Positions 22,641 through 33,369 of a DNA stretch of 64,000 nucleotides are shown here, in pieces; positions within the stretch are counted from its first letter, which is position 1; the number at the start of each line of letters is the position of its first letter. Where the stretch lies: contig NC_068357.1 of the NCBI RefSeq assembly GCF_020536995.1, forward strand, positions 56,380,140-56,444,139, in the 5' to 3' direction. Position numbers and translations under genes: made by a program. The stretch is from Dreissena polymorpha. Lineage: Eukaryota; Mollusca; Bivalvia; Myida; Dreissenidae. The notes beneath the pieces were generated by a model that saw nothing but the letters and a program-made list of their open reading frames with translations, was not told where the DNA came from and ran no database searches.

Positions 22641-24346
22641 AAAATAGCTCTGCTTGGCCAAGTGACAAAGACATGTAAGAGAACTATATTAAAAACATTA
22701 CCAACACCACGTTTTTCAATTGCAAAACATTTGATAACAAGTGCAATATTTTTTTCAATCCTGCCTACAATACACTTGATATAGTTGTCAAAATGGTTGA
22801 GTGCATATCCATACGTGCGTCTGTCAGTTCGTTATTGATTGTCTTGAATTTACAGGTAATTTCATCATTGACCCTACACGTGTGCATTTTAAAACAACAT
22901 TCCACAAAGTTAACCATGCGGATTAAGCATAATACTGTGTGATCGTGACTTAAGAAATGTTTTACTCTTACCAGTAAGGACTATACAATACTAGCTCGCC
23001 ATATTTAAAATTTGAGCTGTATTTCTATGACTGATTGCTAGCTTTTGAGGCCAATATGATCGAGGTCTATGTAAAGCAGAATAGAAAAAAAAATGTTTCC
23101 ACTAAATAACTCATATTCTAATATGTGCGTTTCTATTTAAAACATATTACATATGATTTTCAGGGTGTTGCAGGGTTCATTGCGATATAATATGGCACGA
23201 CTACCAAGCTAACCTGCAAAGGCCATGGTGACAATAAAAGTCAGAGCAAGTGTTTCCAGAAGTGACTGGATGGGAGTTAGCATGATTGTGGGACAACGTG
23301 GCACAAATCCTGAGCATTTATATAGCTGAGGGGTCAGACATTGTTCCAGGGAATATTTTGAACGGGGGGGGGGGGACAGATATGATCATATATTAAAAGG
23401 AAACTCCTTATACATGTATATCTGGAATGAAAATCTCGTCTGTTAGTCATTTTTGTAGGCAAATAATCTACACAAGACAGTATATGCACTATGACATTAA
23501 AGCCATATATAGCTCCAGTTAGCATTCAGACATTATTTGCCAAAACGTTTCATGAGAATGAATTGAAAAATATGCTTTTTAAAATGACACTAAGTTGAAC
23601 TGTCACATACATGTCGTTTTTAAATAATACGGTCTTTGCGACAGTAAGAATTGTACAGAACAGAACAACTCTTTATTTTACACCCAAGTATACAAGGGAT
23701 ACAATAAGGGCAACATAACAAAAACGAGTTTTACAGTATTTTCCGGTTCAAGGTGGCAACAGTTATAGGACAGCTAATATTAGTGTTAGGTAGTGTAACT
23801 ATTTAAGATAAAAAGGGGAACTATTAAATGGGAGTTCAAACACATACAGTGTGTATACAAGTGTAGAAAGGACTTTGAAGATGATGAGCTTGTACATGTA
23901 CTTCAAAAAGACATATTATTGAGAGTACTCGTTGATGCAAATGCTAAAGAAACAGACAATCACCATGCAGAGGTCGGTATCACAAAAGAGTGGTATAATT
24001 GAAATTGTACCTACATGTTTTGTGTTTTCTTTTCTTCAAACCAAAGAGAGTTCCGATTAAGCAAATAGTCTGCTCCAATCATTTCGATCGTAATAAAAAA
24101 ACGAGCGGATTTTTATGCATGATTTAGATAATGGTATTTTATGCGATTCAGGACTGTGTCCATTAATGTTAGAAAATAATTATGGCTTGAATCACGCATT
24201 ACTATTTCTCTTTGTTTTTCTGCTATGTATCCATTGTCCTGCATGGGGTATGACAAAGAGAACGAAAGTTCTGAGTTCTTGTTAAACAATTGTGAGCTGG
24301 TAAAATGACGTTTACAAGCAAAGCCTCGGATTTGGAAACGTCTTAA

Positions 24347-25189
24347 GGTAGCGCAACCATAATGGCAACCTTTCCAAACATAATCTAATGTATTATTTTC
24401 AAGTTTCATTTCACTGAACTACATGCAATTTTTTAGGAAGCCTTTCCGTGCTTTAAAAATAACTGATTTTTTTTTAAACCACCCCCACGCTCGGCTTTTG
24501 TCCAGTTTATTTGCACATCTGGGTTATATTAAAGTTCCATAATTCATCCAGATTTCAAAATATGGGCATGCAGTTAATGTGTACAGATGCAGTAAAGGTG
24601 TTTAAAGTTTAAACAAGATGAAATACGTATTATTTTACAGACAATTATTGTTTACACCTTGTTTTCTATGGAAGAGCGCCATGAAATGTAAGTGGTTTCA
24701 GCCAAGTAGAAATTGGGTTGGTTAAAAACGAAGTGTCATAAAATTCAACATAGTATTATTTATGCTATATTTTAAACTTAGTTTTTAATTTCATAGATAC
24801 ACTATATACAGCAAAAATACCAAGAAATAGAGAGATTTACCATTTACTTTTTAAATAAAAATAAAAATGCAACATGCATGGTTCGTTTTTTCAGCAGTAA
24901 ATCACCCAATTTAGCCATAACGTTGTTTTGATTTAAAAAATTGAAGAATGTGCATAAAAATTGCAACATATTTAACAATAAACTTAGCTTATATGCTATA
25001 TTGAATCAAATTACGTTAGAAAAGAAATAAAGGCGTCGAAAAAAGTATGCGTTGTCGACAGGATTCGAACCTGCGCGGGAAGATCCCAAAAGATTTTAAG
25101 TCTATCACCTTAACCACTCGGCAACGGCAACTTAACACAGGATCTTCAATCTTTGAAGAAATAGCGGAAATCATTATGGGTGCGCTACC
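24347..25189. mobile_element. TTAA-flanked TIR element (843 bp) carrying a tRNA gene
   Basis: GGTAGCGCAACCATAATG at the left and, inverted, GGTAGCGCACCCATAATG at the right agree at 17 of 18 positions. Both ends abut TTAA (24343-24346 and 25190-25193), the target of piggyBac, Kolobok and Sola3 elements. A tRNA gene lies near the right end. No transposase frame was recognised; the minus-strand frame at 24113-24409 crosses the left end and is not family-like. Confidence 0.7.
25050..25131 (-). tRNA. tRNA with serine-type body and UAA (Leu) anticodon
   Basis: An 82-nt cloverleaf on the minus strand: acceptor stem 6 of 7 pairs (C5-A68 unpaired), D arm GCCGAGTGGTTAAGG, anticodon loop CTTAAAA (anticodon at 25096-25098), a class II variable arm GGGATCTTCCC, and T arm GCAGGTTCGAATCCTGT. 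The discriminator base is G73, and the variable arm and GCGCAGGTTCGAA stretch are those of eukaryotic tRNA-Ser(UGA), in which the loop is CTTGAAA. One G-to-A change would give UAA. A six-T Pol III stop lies 5 nt downstream (25039-25044). Two stem mismatches (C5-A68 and T28-T42) suggest decay; a genuine tRNA-Leu(UAA) is the alternative but normally has A73. Confidence 0.75.
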
Positions 25190-25193
25190 TTAA

Positions 25194-26530
25194 CAAAATG
25201 CACAATTTTTACCTGCGTTTTGACAATAACAACCGTTCGGACTTCTAATGCCGTGAACGCCTTTGTATATTGATTTTACTTCTGTCTGCTTTAACAAGTT
25301 CGGAAGTAAGGCTCAGTTGTTGTATATCTTTCTGAGAACATCGTAATTCTTTGAAAAACATGTGCACTCACCAGATTCATTAAATGGCATGTGGAGCAGA
25401 ACATTGATACTTTGTAGAAACTAGTGTCAAAAAATATTTTTTCATATTTTTCCAAAGTCTTCTTGTGAATGAGTAACTAATCATCAATGCATACATACCA
25501 TTCAGTGCTTCGTTGGTTAAATTTGCAGCTTTACGGTGTGATGCATAAATGAAATCTTAAGAGCTCGCCTTATCACATAGTACTCATGGGGAGCTTTTAT
25601 GATACGTTTGCCCTTCGACTATTATTGGTTTATATTGGTTATATATTGGCGCGTTTACTTTTTCTTCTAACGATTCGACCTAACCAACTTCGCCCGAATA
25701 ATCTTCCATCAGCCTCCATCTTTCACAGTTTAGTTTTATCGCCTCGGTCCATTGATTATGTAGGTCACCAGAGCTAACAATAATATTAAACAAGAGATCC
25801 ATGTTGGCCCTAGTCGCTCATTTTCTGGGTTGTATTAATGTTTAGCAATGGTTGTTGACGTTGTTTTGTGAAAACGAAAAGGTTTGTTGTTTCGGCAGAT
25901 ATAAATATAATATAAAACACGTGTCATAAGTAGTTTGTGTGTGTGTGTGTGTTTATAGTTTTTTTAGGTGACATTTGTCAACAATTGCGACAACGCTATA
26001 CTTTGGAAAAGAGTAATATGAGGACAGTAATGTAACAATGAGCATAATCAGCAAAAGAAAATTGAGGAACATTTTCCACAAATTATTGTCCGTCTTTTAG
26101 GTCACGAGATATGTATCTCAGCGTCTTTGGATATTATACGGGATTTCTAGTTTCAACAGATTTAGATAACGAAAGAACTGTATTTTTTCAATAAATGGAA
26201 TGTTCGTGAAAGTATTTCAGTGGCAAACATTTCTTAGCTTTATACATAATAATGTATTACATTGTACTTATTTACTAAGAAAACCTAGTCATAACAACAC
26301 AAATCCATAATAAAACAAAGAATGGCAGCTGCCTGCTTTTGTTCTATTGCTTTACTCTGCATGTACCAGTGATATATACTACCTTATTATTAATTATGAC
26401 TATCCCTAATGTACATGGTCATTGCTTTCCGTCTCTTTTCAACGGTTAAAAGAAAAAAAAAACAAATATCGCAGCGGTTTATGTTTTTTAGAAATATTTA
26501 AATATATTTTTAGATACTTTGTAGAAATTA
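25194..26530. other. no recognisable gene; short (GT)n at ~25936-25952
   Basis: I see no coding region, tRNA or structured repeat here except an eight-fold GT run. The stretch near 25790 (aaacaagagatcc) begins like the acaagagc-type repeats but soon loses similarity. Confidence 0.5.
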
Positions 26531-26539
26531 GTGTCCTAC

Positions 26540-27643
26540 ACATATTTTCAGATTTTTCGAACTCATCCAAGATATCATTGGGACGATTCTTCTGACTAAA
26601 TTTCATTAAGATCGGACAATAGATGTGGCCTCTAGAGTTTAAACAAGGTTCTACTATTATCGCGATCGTGTGGGATAATTAAGAAACAAAGCGTTGTGTG
26701 TTCAGGTTCTTCCTTTTACTTCAGTATCAGAAATAAACATGACGTATATAAACAGCAACAAATATGACGTGACGTCAAGGACGTAACACACTTCAGCGCG
26801 GCGCGGAAAATAACGTTACATAACATTTACAACAACTATAGCCATATTTAGTCATAAGGAAAAATGACCCGCCCCCAGGTGCCCATGTTTTTCTACCAAC
26901 CGGAACCATTTTTGAACTCATCCAAGATATCATTGGGACAAATCTTCTGAACAAGTTCCATGATGATCGGACAATAAATGTGTCGTCTAGAGTATTAACA
27001 ACGTTTTACGATAGCCTTTGGGGGAAAAATGCCCTGTCCCCTGGCAGCCATGTTTTTCAAGAAACCGGAACCTTTTTCTAACTCATCCAAGATATTATTG
27101 GAACACCAACTCTTCTTACCAAGTTTCATGAAAATGAGACAATAAATGCGGTCTCTAGAGAGTTAACAAGGTTTTACTATAGCCATATAAGGATAACTGA
27201 CACCGCCACTAGGCGACCATGTTCTGACTTAGTCTGATAATAATTGGACAATATATGTGGCCTCTAGAGTATTAACAAGTTTTACTATAGGCATATAAGA
27301 AAAAAATCACCGCCCTCTGGCGGCTATATTTTTCCAAGCAACCGGAACCACTTGCAAACTTGTCCAGTATATAAAGGGGACACTAAATGTGGATTCTAGA
27401 GTGTTAAGAAGTGTTTACTATAGCCATACATGGAAAAATGCCCCACCCCCTGGTGGCCATGTTTTTAAACCGACTCGAACCATTTTCAAACTTGTTCAAA
27501 ATACACATCTTCTTACAAAGTGTCATGAAGATGTGGTCTCTAGTGTCTTACCAAGGCAAATGTTGACGCTGCACAGAGCACGTCGCTAGACGGACAAAAG
27601 GCGATCACAAAAGCTCACTATGAGCACATTTTGCTAAACGCTG
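26540..27643 (+). repeat. pearl-like array, ~150-bp units (five or six)
   Basis: Units share gaactcatccaagatatcattggga, gacaataaatgtggcctctaga, gttaacaaggttttactatagcc and atgcc..ccc..ggcagccatgtttttc (words quoted in part). The array ends with gacggacaaaaggcgatcac and ctcactatgagcac. The same family is at 40190-40750. No gene. Confidence 0.85.
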
Positions 27644-27859
27644 ATTAAATTTTAATAGAGGTATTTAACAAAACGTTGAGTAAATGAGAACGATCACAAA
27701 TTTAATATTATTATGAAAGGGTAGATTCAGTTCATTAAATTTGTTGTGCTATTGTGTTTAGCAATTAAAGACCTTATATTTCATCGGGGACAAATTACAA
27801 AATAGTGTAGGATAATATGAACAATAAAATTATGTTAATGTGAATGTGAACTTGAATTT

Positions 27860-28375
27860 ATCCGACTTGTCTCAGAAAGGCTTACACGAGATAAATCAAG
27901 GTGACTGGGACGAACACATTGATTTAGTACTCATGGCAAACAGGTAATCTGTTCAGTCATTGACAGGATTTTCATCAGCAAGTTTACATCTTGGTTGAAA
28001 TGGTACCACTGAAAAAGATGAAACTGAAGCAGAATATTCAAAAACACAATACGTCACAGAATTAGAAAAGCGTTGCTCACAATTTAAGAAATAGCTACAG
28101 GTAATATGGTTATTGCTAAAGAAAGTATGAAAGTAACAATAATGTTCCTTTTAATTACAAAGGCTATTAAAGCTATTAAAAGCTATTAAAGCTATTAAAG
28201 AAAATGATTTTTGGATGGCATTACAATCCTGTGAAAAAAGGGACTTAGTAGTAAATTTGTAAGACCATGGAGAGGTGTATGTTAAGTCATAAATAAAGTC
28301 AATGATATTCTTTATCGAATTAAAACAGGTCATAGAACGAAAGCAAAAATTGTCAATCACGATAAAATTAAACAT
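27860..28375 (+). mobile_element. fossil Ty3/gypsy integrase C-terminal fragment
   Basis: INQGDWDEHIDLVLMANR at about 27890-27945 is the familiar end of the gypsy integrase core, followed by a GFSSASLHLG-like stretch. Further on, a YNPVKK...RPWRGV region and INDILYRIKTGH...NHDKIKH match the GPF/Y-type module after the core. Only this fragment is present; no LTRs were seen. It is broken, with several breaks, and looks old. Confidence 0.65.
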
Positions 28376-28484
28376 TAGAATGGCAAAATGATACCTATTT
28401 GGTAGTTAAAGCCATCAGAATTTTTTATATCTTGAACTGAAATAAACCTTTAATGATTTTTCACAACAAATTTGTAAGCATATT

Positions 28485-28760
28485 ATGAAAGGAAAACGTA
28501 TGTTCAATTTTCAGCGCAAGTACCAGTGTCGACTTTGTGAAGATCTATATTTTGCAGCACAAAAACCATGTCTAGCGCACTAAAGGGAACAACATATTGG
28601 GATAAGTTTTAAATGTAAATTATGCAAAAAATATTCAGAAGAAATGACAATCCGCATCAATGCAGGGAATGTAAAGAGGATTATACCAATTTTAATTAAT
28701 TAACTTTAAAAAAAAAGGATTAGAAGCAGAGCATGACTCAGACATGTTTATGTAATCTAG
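28485..28760 (+). pseudogene. Cys/His finger fragment of unknown family
   Basis: YQCRLCEDLYFAAQKPCLAH followed by EQHIGISFKCKLCKK and, in another frame, HQCRECKED gives a run of C2H2-like pairs. The order suggests a two-finger DNA-binding region, now out of frame. It lies between the gypsy fossil and the basic frame at 29833, and I cannot say to which gene it belonged. Positions 28770-29120 are otherwise empty. Confidence 0.35.
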
Positions 28761-29120
28761 TGATGATGTCACACTGCGTTAAAAAGCGAAAATTTCTGTG
28801 ATGTGTATTATTAAAACAACGTATGAACAAAATATATGAAGCAAACAAATACAAATTAACTCTCTGAAAAAGACGCTTTTTCGTTTTCTTCAATTTGATG
28901 TTTAATAACCTATGGGATGATTTCTAGTTACCGAACGGTTATAAGATTCGTTGATCTAACGGAAATATCAAACCGTGATAATCGACACGTAGGATGACGT
29001 TACGTTTGAAACAGACAATGTTGTCAATTAAATTTGGATAGCATTAAAGCAGATATCGTGATCATTTATTAAGCCTCGAAATATTTTTTTTTAAATATTA
29101 TGGTTAGATTTATTTTGCTT

Positions 29121-29489
29121 TTAAAGCGAGATTATACGATTTTTATATGTGTAAAATTGTAATATATTGATGAAAATATGTTACAATAACACAAAATAGG
29201 CAAGAAAAAAATAAACGTTGTAGACGAATTTCATAAAATGCAGCAAAGACAAATAAGCGCCCCGAGCCGATTGTGACGAAGATATTTCGTACATATTTTC
29301 CTACAATAACCGAAGAATTTTTTTTAAGAATCAGAGTTAGTGTTTGTGTGCGGTATGCATATATATATATATCGTTCAGGAATTTAAAATGAACCGTTTA
29401 ACTAAATTCACATCGTACATGCACGATATACATGCTGGCGAATTCGACTGTACAGGCATTTTTGACAAAATCGTATAATCTTGCTTCAA
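29121..29489. mobile_element. short MITE with AAAGCGAGATTATACG ends
   Basis: TTAAAGCGAGATTATACG at the left and, inverted, TTGAAGCAAGATTATACG at the right bracket 369 bp and agree at 21 of 23 positions over the full repeat. The target duplication is unclear. No coding sequence. Confidence 0.6.
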
Positions 29490-29832
29490 CAGACTTTGAT
29501 TTTTTTTGTAATCGGAATGTAGTGTAATGTTGTCATATTTGAAGTAAAATTGAATATTTCTGTACATAAATCTATAGAAAATACTTATTTTTTATTGCTG
29601 CAGATTTCAAACCATACAAAGTAAAATTCTTTGTCACTCCTTTACTTGTCACCTTCATTTGTTTTCTTTCTAGAAGACTAAGGATGAATATCGCATAAGA
29701 GTTCTTTTTAAACGTTTGACCAAAATCTCAATATCTTAAAAACAATTTACGAATTGATATACAAATATTATTCTTAGTCATTATATAATTGCATTTTATT
29801 TTATTTACGATGCACAGATGACATTTTAAAGT

Positions 29833-30039
29833 TTGTTTGAGGAAATGGCCTACTTTCGAAAGAGGAAGTCAAATATAGTCAGAAATGAAAAGATGCAATA
29901 CTATTTCAAGAATGCTAATGAAATAAATACAAGGAAGAGGAAAGAAACGGTCGCAATTAACATATCTACATGTACTGCAGCAATCAGAAAGAGAAAATCA
30001 AGAGAAAATGCGGCCGAACAAAAAAGAAAGGAGACATAA
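29833..30039 (+). CDS. basic Arg/Lys-rich open frame, possible N-terminus of the DDE-like gene
   Basis: This 68-codon frame is dense in Lys, Arg and Asn and contains three RKRK-type clusters (about residues 10, 36 and 53), as in disordered nucleic-acid-binding or nuclear-import tails. It lies 600 bp upstream of the cysteine-rich region at 30640 and on the same strand, so it may be the N-terminal part of the decayed DDE-like gene. Against this, the 30290-30600 repeat intervenes and no shared frame remains. The family is unrecognised. Confidence 0.3.
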   Translation: MFEEMAYFRKRKSNIVRNEKMQYYFKNANEINTRKRKETVAINISTCTAAIRKRKSRENAAEQKRKET

Positions 30040-30289
30040 AGAAACCGTTTGTACAGTAAGTAATTCAAGGCTTAATTTACTGTCAATGAAAATGAAATAT
30101 TGCGCGTCTTTATAAATAGGATGGAGACATGTTGACTTTTAAAAAAAAATCAGAGATATAATACCTGGAACCCTAAAGTCACACAGAAAAGTTCTATTTG
30201 AAATTATCAAAGAACATGTTCCTCAACCAGAGTCTAAAATAAATGACATGATTATCACAAACGTAAAATGTATGATAATTCGTTGAATT

Positions 30290-30600
30290 GATATCCCCGC
30301 CAATATGCTTCTTGACATAAAAGTGTTATATTGACACTCAGCTAAAAAGGATTTTTTAAGATACAAAGGGCCATAACTCCGTTATTAACATATAGTGTTC
30401 AATGCCATGTGACATGCATCATCCTCTTATATATATACTCATACCAAGTTTCAATGAAATCTCCCAAAGCAATTCCAAGATATCGCTCCGGACACAAAAG
30501 TGCCGGACGGACGGACGGAAAGACGGACGGACGGAAAGACAGACGGACGTATGGACGGACAACGCCAAAACAATATCCCTCCGCCTATGGCAGGGGATAA
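30290..30600 (+). repeat. non-autonomous repeat ending in (ACGG)n
   Basis: It contains gggccataactccgttatta and caagtttcaatgaaatctcc, then a cggacggacggaaagacgg run (about 30505-30560), and closes with tatccctccgcctatggcagg. This is the typical head-to-tail layout of pearl-like repeats. Open frames over the ACGG run are artefacts. Confidence 0.7.
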
Positions 30601-30639
30601 CAACTCTTTAAGAAAAGAAGCGACAAAGAAAGAGCTGCC

Positions 30640-31795
30640 TGAACTGATTTGACAGCAAGTGTAAGCGGTGATAATTTAAAAGATTCTAAATCACACTCTC
30701 AAACTGCTAGACAACTAGGCTTGCAACGTTAAATGGTGTTTTGAGCATACACAAAAGAATTTTTATTTGACTTCTGAAAATCCATCTTACACATCAACAT
30801 GTAGAAAGGTGCGAAGTGACAGAGGAAACAAAACATCTTGTTTATGAACGAATGGACGAACACATCTAATTTACGACCATCTGACGGACGTAGTAAAATC
30901 AACGATATGCCCTTAACCGGACAACTCCACAAATAACCGTATTGGGTGTATACGACGCATCTGTCCCGAATGCGGTGTTCATACCTTCCCGTTATAACAA
31001 GAAAAACTTACACAAACCTGCAAAACACAGTGGGAGCGATACGATAATGTACGCATACAAGTAGAAGCAAACGTGGAAAAAAAATGTTAGTGAAAAAGTA
31101 TTCATCAGCTGTAGAAATGTTTGATTACTTTCGGCAACTTTTGTTTAAATAAACAAAACACGTGTTCAGCAGTGCAAACTGGCAAAACAAACAACTTTCA
31201 GCATTGAAAAATAACCTGCCATTGCGTCATTGTATAGTCATTCATGACTTTAGTGAAAATTACCGCTGTATTGAGAAACACGAGCTTCAGTCTACACACT
31301 TTGGGAAAACAGAAGTGTCGCGTCATGTGTCTGTAATATACAACCATGCAGTCCCCGAATTCGACCATATGAATGAAACCAACAACATTTCAGAAATAAT
31401 TCATGAATAGTCCTGACAATGTCCACTATTTTGTATCTAGAGTCCGGGACAATATGAAAGAACATCTAGACTATGCATGGTACCGGGTAAACGAAATACA
31501 GTGTTTACGGATGGATGGTCTTGTCAATACAAAAGTAAGACGTGCATGGGCGTGTCAACACTCATTTGTGAGAAGCATGGTTATAAACACTTTACCAGGA
31601 ATTTCTTCAAAACAAGCCATTTGAAGAGATCACAAGACGCAGCAGGAGGGTTGCTGAAACGTCAATTAGACATTGCAGTCATGAAAGCCAAAGCAATACA
31701 AAATACACAAGGCGTTTACGCATATGCAAGTGAAAATCTATGCACACCAAAATCCAGGAATATATCAGAGGAGAATCTTTGCTTACATAGATAGT
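30640..31795 (+). pseudogene. decayed DDE-like (RNase H-fold) gene, family unassigned
   Basis: In order: a cysteine pair region IRRICPECGVHTF (about 30955), ANWQNKQLSALKNNLP (31180), HCIVIHDFSENYRCIEKHEL (31220-31290, the HDFSENY box), FTDGWSCQYKSKTC (31495-31535), and TSH..RSQDAAGGLLKRQLD (31612-31670). A similar box order (DFAENY, FSDG..QYKS, SHGKG..DGxGG..KR) occurs in a family of invertebrate mobile-element-type proteins that I remember but cannot name with certainty; three acidic boxes would fit a DDE transposase. The frame changes between the second and third boxes and there are stops upstream. A second relative's C-terminal half lies at 40835-41483. Probably a dead transposase. Confidence 0.55.
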
Positions 31796-31899
31796 ATCGA
31801 GAGGTCAAAAACTTAAAACTTCAACCCAATTCCACAAAATCGGCGGATACACAAAACGAAAACTTGCTTGCCAGGGGTTCTTCACGTACGGCTAGAGTC

Positions 31900-33218
31900 C
31901 TGCTACACTAAAGCTGATACTTTTGTGAAATTGTGAACCTGTGCAAAAACATGAGACTTGACATGCGAAAGGTGATTTCAATTGCAAGTGATGGGGCAGC
32001 AATTATGACAGGGAAGATGAATGGCGTTGGTGTCAAGCTAAGGCAACGGTGAAATCCCCGGTCGGTTCAAATTCATTGTGTTACTCAAAGTCTCGCCTTG
32101 TGTTCTGGATAGGCCTGTCAAGCAAGATATGGATTCATTCGCTGAGTATAGCATGACAGTTAAGAATGTGTACAGGTTCTTCCATAATTCTGCTGTATGC
32201 TACAACAAGCTGCATGAGATGAAAACTGTCATGAGTGGGGAACAAGATCCTCGGAATGTGACATCAAAAGAACCAGAAAGCTTTCGGTAGTTATCTTTGC
32301 AGAATGCAGTGAGAGGCATCATGGCTGTCTACCCAGCTCTTATGACAGCCCTTGAAAGCCAGACAGCATTTAGGAAAGTTTAGTCCAAAGACATTCTACA
32401 GAAAGTACGACAGACATCATTCCTTCCAAGGACTGCCTTCCTTTTAGATGTGTTTGAGGTAGAGAACACAATGTGTCGTGCTTTCGAAAAGGACAAACTT
32501 GACATTGAAATAGTAAATGTGTCAGTTCAAAGCACTGTCGACACTCTAATAAACATGAAGGACAGGAATGGAGCAGAACTGGAAAAGATCTACAACGCAA
32601 TAGTGGATAGTCGATATAAAAATGTAAAGGTCACAGATAATGAGCAAAACAGAATGGGCTTCCAGACAGCTTCCACTTCATACCTTGAAACACTTATACA
32701 AAAAATACAAAACACCAACGACAGGTTTGAAGAGGAGTCAATTGACAAACTGCAGCTGGCAAACAGAGTCCAGTATCCTAAACATCTGCATACTGTGCCA
32801 GCTGAGATATATGGTAAGAATGCAGTCGAGGACATTTGCAAGTTGCTAGGTGCATGTGATGGTGAGGCTGACGGGCAACAGAATGGTAATAGATAACAAC
32901 ATATTCAAGATGGTCCTTAAAAACATTAAAGGGCGTTCGTTGACAGTGGTATGTCAAGAAATAATTCCTTCATGACAGGACATGTTTCCTGACTATGTTG
33001 TCTTGGCCAAGTATATCTTGAATGCAGACTAGTGCACCTGTAACAAGTGTGGCGTGTGAACGTGGCTTCTTCACCCAAAACTGCCTTAAAACCAAGGCAA
33101 GGTCAAGACTTGACCACAACAAACTAACCAAGCTGATCAGAATCGAGGAAGAGGGACCATCAGTATGGCTGGAAAAAGAGAAGAAAATAAAGAAGAAAAT
33201 AACATATTATGATGAATA
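31900..33218 (+). pseudogene. decayed hAT transposase, ZNF862/KIAA1586-like
   Basis: RKVISIASDGAAIMTGKMNG (about 31967-32025) is the box around the second catalytic aspartate of this hAT group, followed by IHCVTQSLAL. SLQNAVRGIMAVYPALMTAL lies near 32293-32352, a long helical stretch with FLLDVFEVENTMCRAF continues to 32896, and the C-terminus (33022-33218) holds PVTSVACERGFFTQN and KTKARSRLDHNKLTKLIRI, the hAT dimerisation region. At least three frame changes and several stops break it. The N-terminal zinc finger is missing. The element's ends were not identified; the 3' flank is duplicated at 36532. Confidence 0.8.
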
Positions 33219-33236
33219 GAGAGAAGTGAGACTGGT

Positions 33237-33355
33237 CAAGTTGTAGGTCTGACATTAAGTTATTTATAATTGATTGTTGTCATTGTGATTAACTTATTGA
33301 TAAACCGTTATTACTGATATCTGTATTCATTATTATTTATATGCTGCTATTATCT
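33237..33355 (+). repeat. direct repeat R1 flanking a 3.2-kb repeat block
   Basis: This ~119-bp stretch, beginning caagttgtaggtctgacatt just after the hAT fragment, recurs with about 85% identity by eye at 36532-36649. The tandem-array element 33370-36531 lies exactly between them. Confidence 0.8.
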
Positions 33356-33369
33356 TTTTAGTGATGTTT

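Noticed and set aside
24113-24409. 98-codon minus-strand frame as a gene
   Set aside because: It crosses the left end of the TTAA-flanked element, has no recognisable domain and no initiation or splice context.
30402-30611. Frames with TDGRKDGRTERQTD peptides
   Set aside because: Translation of the acggacgg run at the end of a non-autonomous repeat.
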